Assembly: GCA_028821635.1 (NCBI GenBank) | Contig: JAPPDO010000285.1 | Coordinates: 1-16,452 of the forward strand | Direction: 5' to 3' | DNA from: Ekhidna sp. | GTDB taxonomy: Bacteria > Bacteroidota > Bacteroidia > Cytophagales > Cyclobacteriaceae | Length of the DNA: 16,452 nucleotides | Notes under the pieces: generated by a model | Databases searched by the model: none | What the model saw: the letters and a program-made list of their open reading frames with translations, nothing else | What the model was told of the DNA's origin: nothing | Part shown: one piece after another, positions 1-7,633 of the stretch | How positions within the stretch are numbered: position 1 is the stretch's first letter | How the letters are laid out: the number at the start of each line of letters is the position of its first letter | Position numbers and translations under genes: made by a program

Positions 1-1472
1 CCCTGAGAGTCTCTCCTGTACAGTTGCGGGTGTACCATATCGCAGTAGCCTTCAGCTACCCAGGTCTCATAGTCTTGGAGGTATTCCCGATACCCAAAAT
101 TTAACGGGCTGGGCGAGAGCGACACCAGGCAGTTCGGATTCACGACTTTTATCGTGTCGTACCACTTTTTTGCAAAATCATTAACACGCTCGGCTCGCCA
201 CTCCAGCCAGTCTCTATCGATTCTGTTTGTTGGCGGGTCCTGCCCTCCATTATCCTGACGGTATAAATTGGCTGTGTACTCGTCATATCCCGCTTCCGAA
301 GGCATCGCAGGCAGGCGGTCATCTCCCTGAACTCCATCTATATCCGGATAGTTACGAACTACTTCGAGTGTCAGGTCCGTGATAAAATTCTGCACTTCCG
401 GCAGTAAGGTATTGAGCCAGTAAAAGCCATTTTTCACCACTACTCTTCTATTCACATCCATTGCCGCCCACTCGGGCTTAGCTTCCAAAATAGGTCCCGG
501 ACGGCCATTGAAGGCCGCAAAACCATATTCAAACCAAGCAAAAACCTTGATCCCCTTTGCATGAGCGGCATCAATAAGTTCTCTGAGCGGATCTCTATCT
601 TCGTATCGGGGGTCAATACGAGAGCCGGTCAAATCTTTCATTACCTGGCTGGGGTATGTCGTCAGTGCCTTATTGTAGGTGACTACAAAGATGGTATTGA
701 AGTTCAGTTCATGTAATTTATTAACTGCATCTAAAATCCCTTGATTTGTGCCCAGCACATTACTGTTTACATTCGTCATCCAAACACCACGAATTCCGGT
801 TTCCTGTTCATTAACGGTGAACCGAACCGTATACTTTTGAGTGGTATTTCCGTCCGATGAAGTAACAAGAAAGCTGACAGGATTTGTAAAGTCAATGACG
901 GTTCCGGAAACCGGCTCTACTGTGGCCAAAGGGTCTTCCGGCGTGAAGTTCACTTCAATTTGAGAAACATCGGTGCCAAAAGGAACATCAAAACTGAAGT
1001 CAAACTCAGAATTGGCGGGCTTTTCTGAAAGAAACAGATCGGGAAAGCTGAAACTTTCAAGTCTTGCATTACTGCTAGGCCCATCTTTCAAAATGACGGT
1101 GTAGCTATTTTTTAACTCGTTCTGTGCCGTGACAGTATAAACTACCGCATTCGTAAAATTCTGAGGAGCGTTAGAGGCCGGTTCGACAGATGCTCCCTCT
1201 GATACCGTTATGGTGGGTTCCAATGCTTTACGATCCGTCCCATTAGGCACCGTCACTGTGATCAGGTTTTGCTCAGCATCAATCACTCCCTCTGAAATGG
1301 GGTCGGTGCCCTCAAATCGAAAACTCAGAATCTCTCTGCCTTCCAATACTACCATAGTGTTCTGCCCGTCATTATTACATCCACATAGTATCATCAGGAG
1401 AGCCAGCAAAGCGGCAAGGGTCAATTTTTTTGGTTTGAAATCAAATTTTGGGATTAATATTTTAGTGAACAT
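1..1472 (-). CDS. GHL10 (DUF187) family glycoside-hydrolase-like lipoprotein with two DUF5018-like modules, C-terminus outside window
   Basis: A frame open from an ATG at 1472 to the window edge gives 490 residues without a stop; the C-terminus is missing. Residues 1-32 form a lipoprotein signal ending in LCGC (Cys32), followed by an acidic stretch, so an outer-membrane lipoprotein is likely. Residues about 47-131 and 135-223 are two DUF5018-like beta modules (VTVPNGTD, PQNFTN, YTVTAQN; then DVPFGTD, VIDFTNPVSF). From about 226 the GHL10 domain starts with RGVWMTNVNSN (Arg228), then LNFNTIFVVTYNKALTTYPS, the AHAKGIKVFAWFEYGF strand, and GVQGDDRLPAMPSEAGYD with acidic residues Asp384/Asp385 placed where this TIM-barrel family carries its likely active site. 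Family knowledge: E. coli DigH, also GHL10, cleaves denuded peptidoglycan glycan. The start lies 22 bp after the preceding gene's stop, so the two are probably cotranscribed. The family call is firm; the substrate is unknown. Confidence 0.88.
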   Translation of the reverse strand, partial: MFTKILIPKFDFKPKKLTLAALLALLMILCGCNNDGQNTMVVLEGREILSFRFEGTDPISEGVIDAEQNLITVTVPNGTDRKALEPTITVSEGASVEPASNAPQNFTNAVVYTVTAQNELKNSYTVILKDGPSSNARLESFSFPDLFLSEKPANSEFDFSFDVPFGTDVSQIEVNFTPEDPLATVEPVSGTVIDFTNPVSFLVTSSDGNTTQKYTVRFTVNEQETGIRGVWMTNVNSNVLGTNQGILDAVNKLHELNFNTIFVVTYNKALTTYPSQVMKDLTGSRIDPRYEDRDPLRELIDAAHAKGIKVFAWFEYGFAAFNGRPGPILEAKPEWAAMDVNRRVVVKNGFYWLNTLLPEVQNFITDLTLEVVRNYPDIDGVQGDDRLPAMPSEAGYDEYTANLYRQDNGGQDPPTNRIDRDWLEWRAERVNDFAKKWYDTIKVVNPNCLVSLSPSPLNFGYREYLQDYETWVAEGYCDMVHPQLYRRDSQ

Positions 1473-1494
1473 ATTTTATTCAAAATCTACGTCA

Positions 1495-2874
1495 TTAATT
1501 ACTTGATAAGGTAAGCCTAAACTTGGTTAGGGCCTGGTTAGTAATCAAGCAGTAAATGTCAATATTATTTTTATCTACTGAATGATAAGCTACTGCACCA
1601 CTGGCGTTTACGTTAGCGATCTCAGATGTATCCATAAAGTTTTCACTCAAAATTATCTCCTCCTCCGTAACGTTTTCAATACCTTCGGTAACATCAATTA
1701 CCAGCAGTCTGCTCTCAATAGAGCTGCGCGGAAAAATGGAGATGATGATTGTTTTATCAAAGGCTTCGAAGATTTCAAAGTAAGACGTGAATCCATCAAA
1801 AAGGTCTCTGCCAAGATTGGGTAATCGGTGGACAAATGTACCGTTTAGTGAAGTTTGGGTTATTTCAATATCATTGGCATTGACGAAATAATATTCACTA
1901 TCTACATCAAGCAGTTGGACATGGGGTCTGGAGCCGAACTTTGTCAAACTGGGGACTCCCTGAATAGTTATGATTTCCGGCTCGGAACTGGTTATCACGC
2001 CATTTTCAATATTCCATCGAAAGACTTGATTTCCCCTATTGGTAGGAGTCAAAAACTTTCGTCCAAAAGCGGTAAGAATTACCGCTTTGGTATTAATATC
2101 CCCTATTATTGAAAAAGAATCTCCCATCCTAAACTGTGTGTTCGTATATTTGAGAAAAACTTCCGGAGCGGATGACTCTGTCTGCCAACGGTATATTTTG
2201 AAAACAGTAGGCTGCCCGCCTCCATCTGAGGTAAATTCTACCGTATTACAAGCGAAGATCTGATTTCCACTTACTTCCACATCGGAGATTCGGAGAAGTC
2301 CGCCCTCAATCCCCGTGGCACCTAATGTGCTCAACACCGTACCGTCAGAAGGGTTTAGGACGAGTATTTTATCGTTGTTATTGGTAATATAAAGATGTTC
2401 ATTCCCATAAGCCAGTCCTCGCTCGCCTTCATCGGTAAAAAAGTCAGGAACTCCTACGCCTGAGGGTGACTGATTCCAAACAGGATCGCTAAGCGTTAAG
2501 CGAGGTTTAGCATCCTCCTCACCGATGATGATCGTTACAGGCCATGACTGAGTCGTCCCATTTTCCGCGGTAACCGTATAGGTGAAGCCGTTTGTAAAAT
2601 CTTGAGGGGTGTCGGAAAGAGGTGAAATGGTGGCATTTTCAGATATTGCTATGGTCGGTGTTAAGGTTGTAAGATTTGTACCAAAAGGGACTGTTGCCGT
2701 TACGGTAGAGTCAAACTTATTAACTACACCAACTACCGGGGGCTGTAGTGCTTTGAAAGTAAAAGAAAGGATTGATTTTCGTTTGCTTATAAAGGGACCG
2801 TCATTGAAGTCGTCACCGGAACCACAGGCGGCTGCAATCAAGACTAATACAACTAAAAATGATTGATGCATCAT
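1495..2874 (-). CDS. DUF5018-like / propeller-like surface lipoprotein (diverged third paralogue)
   Basis: The predicted protein has 459 residues from the ATG at 2874. An in-frame ATG at 2922 would add 16 residues, but that codon lies inside a hairpin (2895-2923) and the extension is not signal-like, so I prefer 2874, where MMHQSFLVVLVLIAAAC gives a clean lipoprotein signal with Cys17. CGSGDD after the cysteine resembles a Bacteroidota surface-export signal. Residues about 33-117 are one DUF5018-like module (ATVPFGTN, TPTIAIS, PQDFTN, YTVTAENGTT). Residues about 127-459 match the propeller-like region of the two upstream paralogues, with the shared NNNDKI and RMGDSFSIIGD motifs, and may belong to DUF4623 (a recollection, not searched). 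It is much more diverged than the other two copies. Its position after SusCD suggests a surface glycan-binding protein; no catalytic motif is visible. Confidence 0.8.
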   Translation of the reverse strand: MMHQSFLVVLVLIAAACGSGDDFNDGPFISKRKSILSFTFKALQPPVVGVVNKFDSTVTATVPFGTNLTTLTPTIAISENATISPLSDTPQDFTNGFTYTVTAENGTTQSWPVTIIIGEEDAKPRLTLSDPVWNQSPSGVGVPDFFTDEGERGLAYGNEHLYITNNNDKILVLNPSDGTVLSTLGATGIEGGLLRISDVEVSGNQIFACNTVEFTSDGGGQPTVFKIYRWQTESSAPEVFLKYTNTQFRMGDSFSIIGDINTKAVILTAFGRKFLTPTNRGNQVFRWNIENGVITSSEPEIITIQGVPSLTKFGSRPHVQLLDVDSEYYFVNANDIEITQTSLNGTFVHRLPNLGRDLFDGFTSYFEIFEAFDKTIIISIFPRSSIESRLLVIDVTEGIENVTEEEIILSENFMDTSEIANVNASGAVAYHSVDKNNIDIYCLITNQALTKFRLTLSSN

Positions 2875-2894
2875 AAGATGAATTAAGTGTAAAA

Positions 2895-2923
2895 ATTGGG
2901 TTGCGATAAAATCGCAACCCAAT
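2895..2923 (-). terminator. Strong hairpin with T-run, likely intrinsic terminator or attenuator
   Basis: A perfect inverted repeat has 13-bp arms (2895-2907 and 2911-2923) around a 3-nt loop; the arm reads ATTGGGTTGCGAT. Read on the minus strand it is followed directly by a short T-run (TTTT, then ACAC). It sits in the 77-bp gap after the stop of the 549-residue lipoprotein gene and before the next lipoprotein gene. It could lower expression of the distal genes (third lipoprotein and GHL10), or act as a 3'-end stabiliser or processing site. Confidence 0.65.
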
Positions 2924-2938
2924 CAATTTTAATAGTTC

Positions 2939-2960
2939 AACCTTTTTTTACTTAAAGGTT
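2939..2960 (-). repeat. Small hairpin spanning the stop codon, copy 1
   Basis: AACCTTT and AAAGGTT arms (2939-2945 and 2954-2960) flank an 8-nt A/T-rich loop and overlap the TAA stop at 2952-2954. The same 7-bp arms recur at the end of the neighbouring paralogue (4641-4661), so the element was probably carried along in the gene duplication. The stem is weak; function is unknown. Confidence 0.4.
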
Positions 2961-4601
2961 ATTAAATGTAACGTTATAAGCACCAATACCAAAATTGGAA
3001 ATAAGCGCATACACGGTAGCCTGACTTCCGGCAGCATTGACAGCTACGTCCACACCTCCGGTAGCATTGAGGTTTTTATCCGTATTTGTGCTTGTAGTAA
3101 AAGCAATACGGATAATATTATCAGCCGTAAGGTTTCCCCAGCCGTCCGTATAATCAATAAGGTATAGCCATCCCTCATCTGAACCACCACTAGCATCAAT
3201 AGCTGTGGTCGCAATCACTTTTCTACCGCTAAGCTCAAAAGGTTTTACATCCAGAGCATGCGTAAACAAAGGAGCCGTGTCACCCGTATTCAGAGCAGCA
3301 GGCAGGGTGCCAACTAACACTCCGGCGGAGGTATATTCGGAGGGGTTGATATCCGTGCCGGCCACAATAATGTTCGCATTTGCAGCATTGGAAACAGGAT
3401 TCACATCCGGTGAGTTACCAAGTGCCGTCACACCCGAAAGTGTGATCTCGGTCGGAGTAGTATTCACTGTCCCGCCGGAAATGCTAAACCTAAAGATCTT
3501 ATTGGTACTTTGACCTGCGGCATAAATGAACCCATCTCCGGTAACACTTCCAACGATCGTCATATTGTCACCCATTCTCACACCTGAAGCAGGTACATAG
3601 CTTAATAATGATTCCTGGCTTGATGTATTGTTGTCCCAATTGTACACAACCCAGGTATTAGTGCCGTTACCAATTCTAAGATTAGAGCTTACGATTACAC
3701 CATTATCATCAACACCCACGTTTACCAAGGTAAGAACTCCCCCGGCTGAGTTTTCTTTACCATCTAAAAATCCCTTATTTGCTCCTGTACCCGAACCGGC
3801 AGAAGTCTGTATAGAACCATCAGCAGCAGATAAGATTCTGATCTTATCGTTATTGTTGTGGACGTATACAAAGTTTCCGCCTACAGCGATATCCCGATCG
3901 TTATTATTAGTAAACCATGAAGGTTTGCCTCCATTAGCAAGAGTCTTCTCCCACACGGCGGATGCCATAAGTTCCGGAGCATCTCTAACCGTCACGGTCA
4001 CTGTATACACCGTTGTTGTACCATCCTCAGCTGTTACCGTGTACATGACGGGGCTGCTAAAGTCTTGCGCCGCTCCTGATGCCGGTGCCACTGTTGCGGT
4101 AGTGGCAATGGTAATCGTAGGGGTCAGACTTGTAGCGTCTGCATCGTAGGGAACAGTTACAGCGATATTAGTTCCCGAAATAGTTCCGTCCACGTCCGGA
4201 TCAAAGCTTTCAAAGACAAAAGCCGAGATAGAAGAATCATCATCCTCCTCTACGCTAACGGTCACTGTATACACCGTTTCCGTCTCGTCTTCTGCCGTTA
4301 CTGTGTACTTTACCGGATTACTAAAGTCTTGAGCCACTCCTGATGCCGGCACTACTTTTGCTTTATCGGCAATCGTAATGGTCGGCACAAGGCTCGTTGC
4401 ATCCGTTCCACTGGGAACGGTTGCAGTAATGTTGGTTCCACTAATTGTACCTTTAACATCCGGATCCAAGGCTTCAAAGACAAAAGCCGAGATAGAAGAA
4501 TCATCGTCAAGCTGCGGAGAATCATCATCACCACAGGACGTAAAATTAAATGTAAGTGTTATCACAAAGGATAACTTTAAAAAGAAATTCAAACGTTTCA
4601 T
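2952..4601 (-). CDS. Surface lipoprotein with two DUF5018-like modules and a propeller-like domain
   Basis: The protein has 549 residues. The lipoprotein signal ends at Cys23 (NFTSC) and is followed by GDDDSPQLDDD, an acidic segment expected to favour surface display in Bacteroidota. Two DUF5018-like modules follow at about 35-119 and 123-207, both beginning DDDSSISAFVFE and repeating with a period of exactly 88 residues. Residues about 215-549 form a beta-rich, probably propeller domain with NNNDKIRILSAADGS and RMGDNMTIVGS motifs, possibly DUF4623 (unsearched). It is a tandem paralogue of the gene just upstream, 51 bp away, and shares long identical DNA tracts with it. No catalytic residues are recognisable. 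Its place directly in the SusCD operon suggests a surface glycan-binding or substrate-presenting role; that is inference. Confidence 0.85.
   Translation of the reverse strand: MKRLNFFLKLSFVITLTFNFTSCGDDDSPQLDDDSSISAFVFEALDPDVKGTISGTNITATVPSGTDATSLVPTITIADKAKVVPASGVAQDFSNPVKYTVTAEDETETVYTVTVSVEEDDDSSISAFVFESFDPDVDGTISGTNIAVTVPYDADATSLTPTITIATTATVAPASGAAQDFSSPVMYTVTAEDGTTTVYTVTVTVRDAPELMASAVWEKTLANGGKPSWFTNNNDRDIAVGGNFVYVHNNNDKIRILSAADGSIQTSAGSGTGANKGFLDGKENSAGGVLTLVNVGVDDNGVIVSSNLRIGNGTNTWVVYNWDNNTSSQESLLSYVPASGVRMGDNMTIVGSVTGDGFIYAAGQSTNKIFRFSISGGTVNTTPTEITLSGVTALGNSPDVNPVSNAANANIIVAGTDINPSEYTSAGVLVGTLPAALNTGDTAPLFTHALDVKPFELSGRKVIATTAIDASGGSDEGWLYLIDYTDGWGNLTADNIIRIAFTTSTNTDKNLNATGGVDVAVNAAGSQATVYALISNFGIGAYNVTFNNL
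3760..3833 (-). repeat. 74-bp tract identical to 5473-5546
   Basis: This stretch inside the propeller domain (around LSAADGSIQTSAGSGTGANK) is base-for-base identical to the same stretch of the upstream paralogue, although flanking sequence differs at many positions. This fits recent duplication or gene conversion. Confidence 0.9.
4211..4506 (-). repeat. Internal 264-bp (88-residue) tandem module repeat within one gene
   Basis: The tract beginning CAAAGACAAAAGCCGAGATA (plus-strand reading) occurs at 4211 and again at 4475, 264 bp apart, marking the starts of the second and first DUF5018-like modules of the 549-residue lipoprotein. The same tract occurs once in the single-module paralogue, at about 5924. 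The modules have since diverged, with substitutions throughout. Confidence 0.85.
4473..4540 (-). repeat. 68-bp tract identical to 5922-5989
   Basis: The stretch encoding the lipidated cysteine, the acidic GDDDSPQLDDD linker and the start of the first DUF5018-like module is identical at DNA level to that of the upstream paralogue. The signal peptides just beyond it differ. Confidence 0.9.
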
Positions 4602-4640
4602 ATTAATTAACTTATTTAATTTATTAGAAATTTAACAATT

Positions 4641-4661
4641 AACCTTTTTTATTTAAAGGTT
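4641..4661 (-). repeat. Small hairpin spanning the stop codon, copy 2
   Basis: AACCTTT (4641-4647) and AAAGGTT (4655-4661) arms flank a 7-nt A/T-only loop over the TAA stop of the 464-residue lipoprotein gene. It matches the copy at 2939-2960 and is best read as part of the duplicated unit. Confidence 0.4.
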
Positions 4662-6047
4662 ATCAAAAGAAATATTATAAGCAGCAATACCAAAATTGCT
4701 AATAATTGCATACACAGTAGCCTGATCTCCGGCATTATTGACAACTACGTCCACACCTCCGGTGCCGTTGAGATTTGTATCAATATTACCGTTTGGAGTA
4801 AAAGCCATACGGATAATATTACCGTTCGTAAGGTTTTCCCAGCCGTCCGTGTAGTCGATAAGGTACAACCATCCCCCGTCTGCATTATTACCTCCCGTAA
4901 AATCAGTGGCCGTAGTCGCAATCACTTTTCTGTTGCTAAGCTCAAAAGGTTTCACATCCAGGGCGAACGCAAACAAAGGGGCCGTGTCACCGGCATTCAG
5001 GGCATCAGGCAAGGTGCCAACTAACACTCCGGCGGAGGTATATTCGGAAAGGCCGATTTCCGTGCCGGTCACAATAATATTAGCATCCGAAGCATCGGAA
5101 ACGGGATTTACATCCGGCGCATTACCAAGTGCTGTTATGTCATTATTTTGGAGTGTGATCTCGGCTGGAGTAGTATTGACTGTTCCGCCGGCAATTCCAA
5201 ACCTAAAGATTTTCCTTGTTCCGTGCCCTGCGGCATAAATGAACCCCTCTCCGGTAACACTTCCAACGATCGTCATATTGTCACCCATTCTCACGCCTTG
5301 AGCAGGTGTATAGCTGAATAATAACTCCTGATTTGATGTATTACTATCCCAATTGTACACATTCCAGGGATTAGTGCCATCACCAACTCTAAGGTTGGAG
5401 CCTACGATTACGCCATTGTTATCAATGCCGACATTTGCCAAGCGAAGATTCCCTGATGCAAAATTTTGCTTGCCATCTAAAAATCCCTTATTTGCTCCTG
5501 TACCCGAACCGGCAGAAGTCTGTATAGAACCATCAGCAGCAGATAATATCTGAATCTTATCGTTATTATTAGTCACGTATAACAAAGTACCACTTACCGC
5601 AAGATCACGCTCTCCGTTTGCTGTAAACCAAGAAGGCAGGCCTCCATTAGCAAGGGTTTTCTCCCACACGGCGGATGCCATAAGTTTTGGCGCATCTTTA
5701 ACGGTAACTGTTACTGTATATGTGGATTGAGAGGCATCTTCTGCCGTTACCATGTACTTTACCGGGCTGCTAAAGTCTTGTGCTAGTCCTGATGCCGGTG
5801 CTACCTTTGCTTTATCAGCAATCGTAATGGTCGGCGCAAGACTTGTGACATCCGTTGCATTAGGAACGGTTGCAGTGATATTAGTACCGGAGATAGTTCC
5901 TTCTACGTCCGGATCAAGACTTTCAAAGACAAAAGCCGAGATAGAAGAATCATCGTCAAGCTGCGGAGAATCATCATCACCACAGGACGCAAAAATAAAT
6001 GCAAGTGTTATCCCTAAGGATAACTTACAAAATAGATAACGTTTCAT
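4653..6047 (-). CDS. Surface lipoprotein with one DUF5018-like module and a propeller-like domain
   Basis: The protein has 464 residues. The signal peptide ends in IFASC (Cys22), followed by the same GDDDSPQLDDD acidic segment as its downstream paralogue. One DUF5018-like module covers about 34-117 (ATVPNATD, PTITIADKAKV, AQDFSSPVKY, VTAEDASQ). The remainder, about 127-464, is beta-rich and probably a propeller (NNNDKIQILSAADGS, RMGDNMTIVGS, GGWLYLIDYTDGW), possibly DUF4623. It lies 35 bp after susD, the usual place for a surface glycan-binding protein. The A/T-rich upstream stretch ending in ATTAATATG is shared with the paralogue, so the duplication seems to include the leader. Binding function is inferred from position and surface signal only. 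Confidence 0.85.
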   Translation of the reverse strand: MKRYLFCKLSLGITLAFIFASCGDDDSPQLDDDSSISAFVFESLDPDVEGTISGTNITATVPNATDVTSLAPTITIADKAKVAPASGLAQDFSSPVKYMVTAEDASQSTYTVTVTVKDAPKLMASAVWEKTLANGGLPSWFTANGERDLAVSGTLLYVTNNNDKIQILSAADGSIQTSAGSGTGANKGFLDGKQNFASGNLRLANVGIDNNGVIVGSNLRVGDGTNPWNVYNWDSNTSNQELLFSYTPAQGVRMGDNMTIVGSVTGEGFIYAAGHGTRKIFRFGIAGGTVNTTPAEITLQNNDITALGNAPDVNPVSDASDANIIVTGTEIGLSEYTSAGVLVGTLPDALNAGDTAPLFAFALDVKPFELSNRKVIATTATDFTGGNNADGGWLYLIDYTDGWENLTNGNIIRMAFTPNGNIDTNLNGTGGVDVVVNNAGDQATVYAIISNFGIAAYNISFDNL

Positions 6048-6082
6048 ATTAATTTATTTAATTTAACTTATATTAAAATTCA

Positions 6083-7633
6083 TTATTGGGTATCCCACCA
6101 TACACTAGTCGTAGGCAGGTCAGGGCCTTGTCTTCCTACGGCAATCCTGTAATTCTCTCCATTTAAGCTTTGCTCCTCACTCGGATATCTGATTCTCAAT
6201 GGAACCGCACTCCCCCCTGTCTCACTTTGCATATCGGTGTTAGGAATAGGATTCAGTTTGGGAAATCCTGTTCTTCGATAGTCAGCATAAGACTCAAAAC
6301 CCTGGTTAATATTTGTAAGCCACTTTTGTGTGATAATCTGTTCCAAAGCGTTCGCCGGATTGTATAAGATGTTCGGCTCTGAAAGGTAATCATTGATATC
6401 CTGCATAGAAACGCTGATAGTCGGTAAAATATTTTGCTGACTTGTCGGTATCCTCACCAGTAGATTCTGATAAACATCCAACCAAAAGTTAATAGAGGCA
6501 CGTATGCCATTTTCATAATGCGTTTGCACGCTTCCTGATCCCCAACCTCGTAGGCTGGCCTCTGCTTTAAGTAACTCTACCTCCGAATAGCTTAACAAAA
6601 CAGAAGGAGCGTAAGTATTTGATATAATGTGCGAGTCTCTTGCAAAATTATCCAACTGATCGTCAATGGCAGCAAGTTCTTCGGGATTTAACCCATTAGT
6701 CAGGCCTGCAAATTCATTGGTAGCTTCTGACGGAGCAATGTAAAGCTCTAAGCGTGGGTCATTATTATCTCTCAAAAAGTCAACCAACGTATTGCTGGCC
6801 CGGTATTCATTGAATGTACGAATGATGCCCATTGGCTGAAGGTTTTCCAGTGCCCCGCCAAAATCTTCTCCGTATGACATGACGGCCGAAAATTCTTCTG
6901 AATTGATCAAACGGTCTTCACCGAGTAATTCCCGTATGTGCTGCTCTGCACCGGCAGGGTCTACCTCACTCATGCGCATGGACAGGCGAAACTGTAATGA
7001 ATTTGCAAAACGGACCCAGTGGTCGATATTCCCTTGGTATAAAATGTCTGCCTCCCCGAAACCCAACGTTGAGGATAAGGATGGGTCAAAACTATCTGCC
7101 GCTTCCTCAAGCTCATTGAGCATATCGGCATATATGTCTTTTTGAGGGTCGTACCGAGGCGTAAGATTTCCCTGAAGTGCTTCAAAGTAAGGAACGTCGC
7201 CAAAAAAATCTGTGATGCGGTGGAAGAGAAATACTTTCCAAATCCGTGCCATGGCAGTCTTATTAATCAATTTTGGATTTTCAATCGTGATATTGATTAC
7301 TTGCTGACATTGCGTGAGATAATCTGCATAAGCTTCAGTCCAGTAAGCGGTCAACCAATCGTCGCGTGTGATGTATCTGCCGGTAGGGAACCGTCCCACG
7401 GACATGGAGTAATACTGGATATAGTGATTGCAATAGAGATGCTGTGCACGTTGAAATTCGGTGTATCTCAAAGCCCCATATACCAGTGTGCGGGTAAAAA
7501 GAAGGTCTTCGTCAAACCGGTCCTGCTGAAGGGCGTTAGGGCTCACGTTTAACTCATCAAACTGATTGGTACATCCACTAAGCAATAACCATGAAACCAT
7601 AAGAATTTGTGTTATCTTCTCTAAATACTTCAT
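6083..7633 (-). CDS. SusD/RagB family nutrient-uptake outer-membrane lipoprotein
   Basis: The protein has 516 residues from the ATG at 7633, which shares one base with the susC stop (TGATG); a GTG one codon upstream is the alternative start. The signal peptide ends in LLSGC (Cys21), followed by TNQFDELNVSP, a typical SusD mature start. Family traits follow: a helical N-terminal part rich in Tyr/Trp (QHLYCNHYIQYYS), the ARIWKVFLFHRITDFFGDVPYFEA segment near 130-155, SEVELLKAEASLRGW, and a C-terminal IITQKWLTNINQGFESYADYRRTGFP run, all characteristic of the SusD-like_2 (RagB) group. SusD proteins cap the SusC barrel and bind the incoming glycan. Overlap with susC implies coupled translation. 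The ligand cannot be told from sequence. Confidence 0.95.
   Translation of the reverse strand: MKYLEKITQILMVSWLLLSGCTNQFDELNVSPNALQQDRFDEDLLFTRTLVYGALRYTEFQRAQHLYCNHYIQYYSMSVGRFPTGRYITRDDWLTAYWTEAYADYLTQCQQVINITIENPKLINKTAMARIWKVFLFHRITDFFGDVPYFEALQGNLTPRYDPQKDIYADMLNELEEAADSFDPSLSSTLGFGEADILYQGNIDHWVRFANSLQFRLSMRMSEVDPAGAEQHIRELLGEDRLINSEEFSAVMSYGEDFGGALENLQPMGIIRTFNEYRASNTLVDFLRDNNDPRLELYIAPSEATNEFAGLTNGLNPEELAAIDDQLDNFARDSHIISNTYAPSVLLSYSEVELLKAEASLRGWGSGSVQTHYENGIRASINFWLDVYQNLLVRIPTSQQNILPTISVSMQDINDYLSEPNILYNPANALEQIITQKWLTNINQGFESYADYRRTGFPKLNPIPNTDMQSETGGSAVPLRIRYPSEEQSLNGENYRIAVGRQGPDLPTTSVWWDTQ

Noticed and set aside
2875..2922. A longer start (ATG at 2922) for the third lipoprotein gene
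   Set aside because: It lies within the strong hairpin and adds 16 residues that spoil the signal peptide; the start at 2874 gives a normal lipoprotein signal.
3628..4149. A 173-residue open frame on the plus strand inside the lipoprotein gene
   Set aside because: It is opposite a well-supported gene with Thr/Val-rich repeats, whose complement is naturally open; no start signal or family resemblance.
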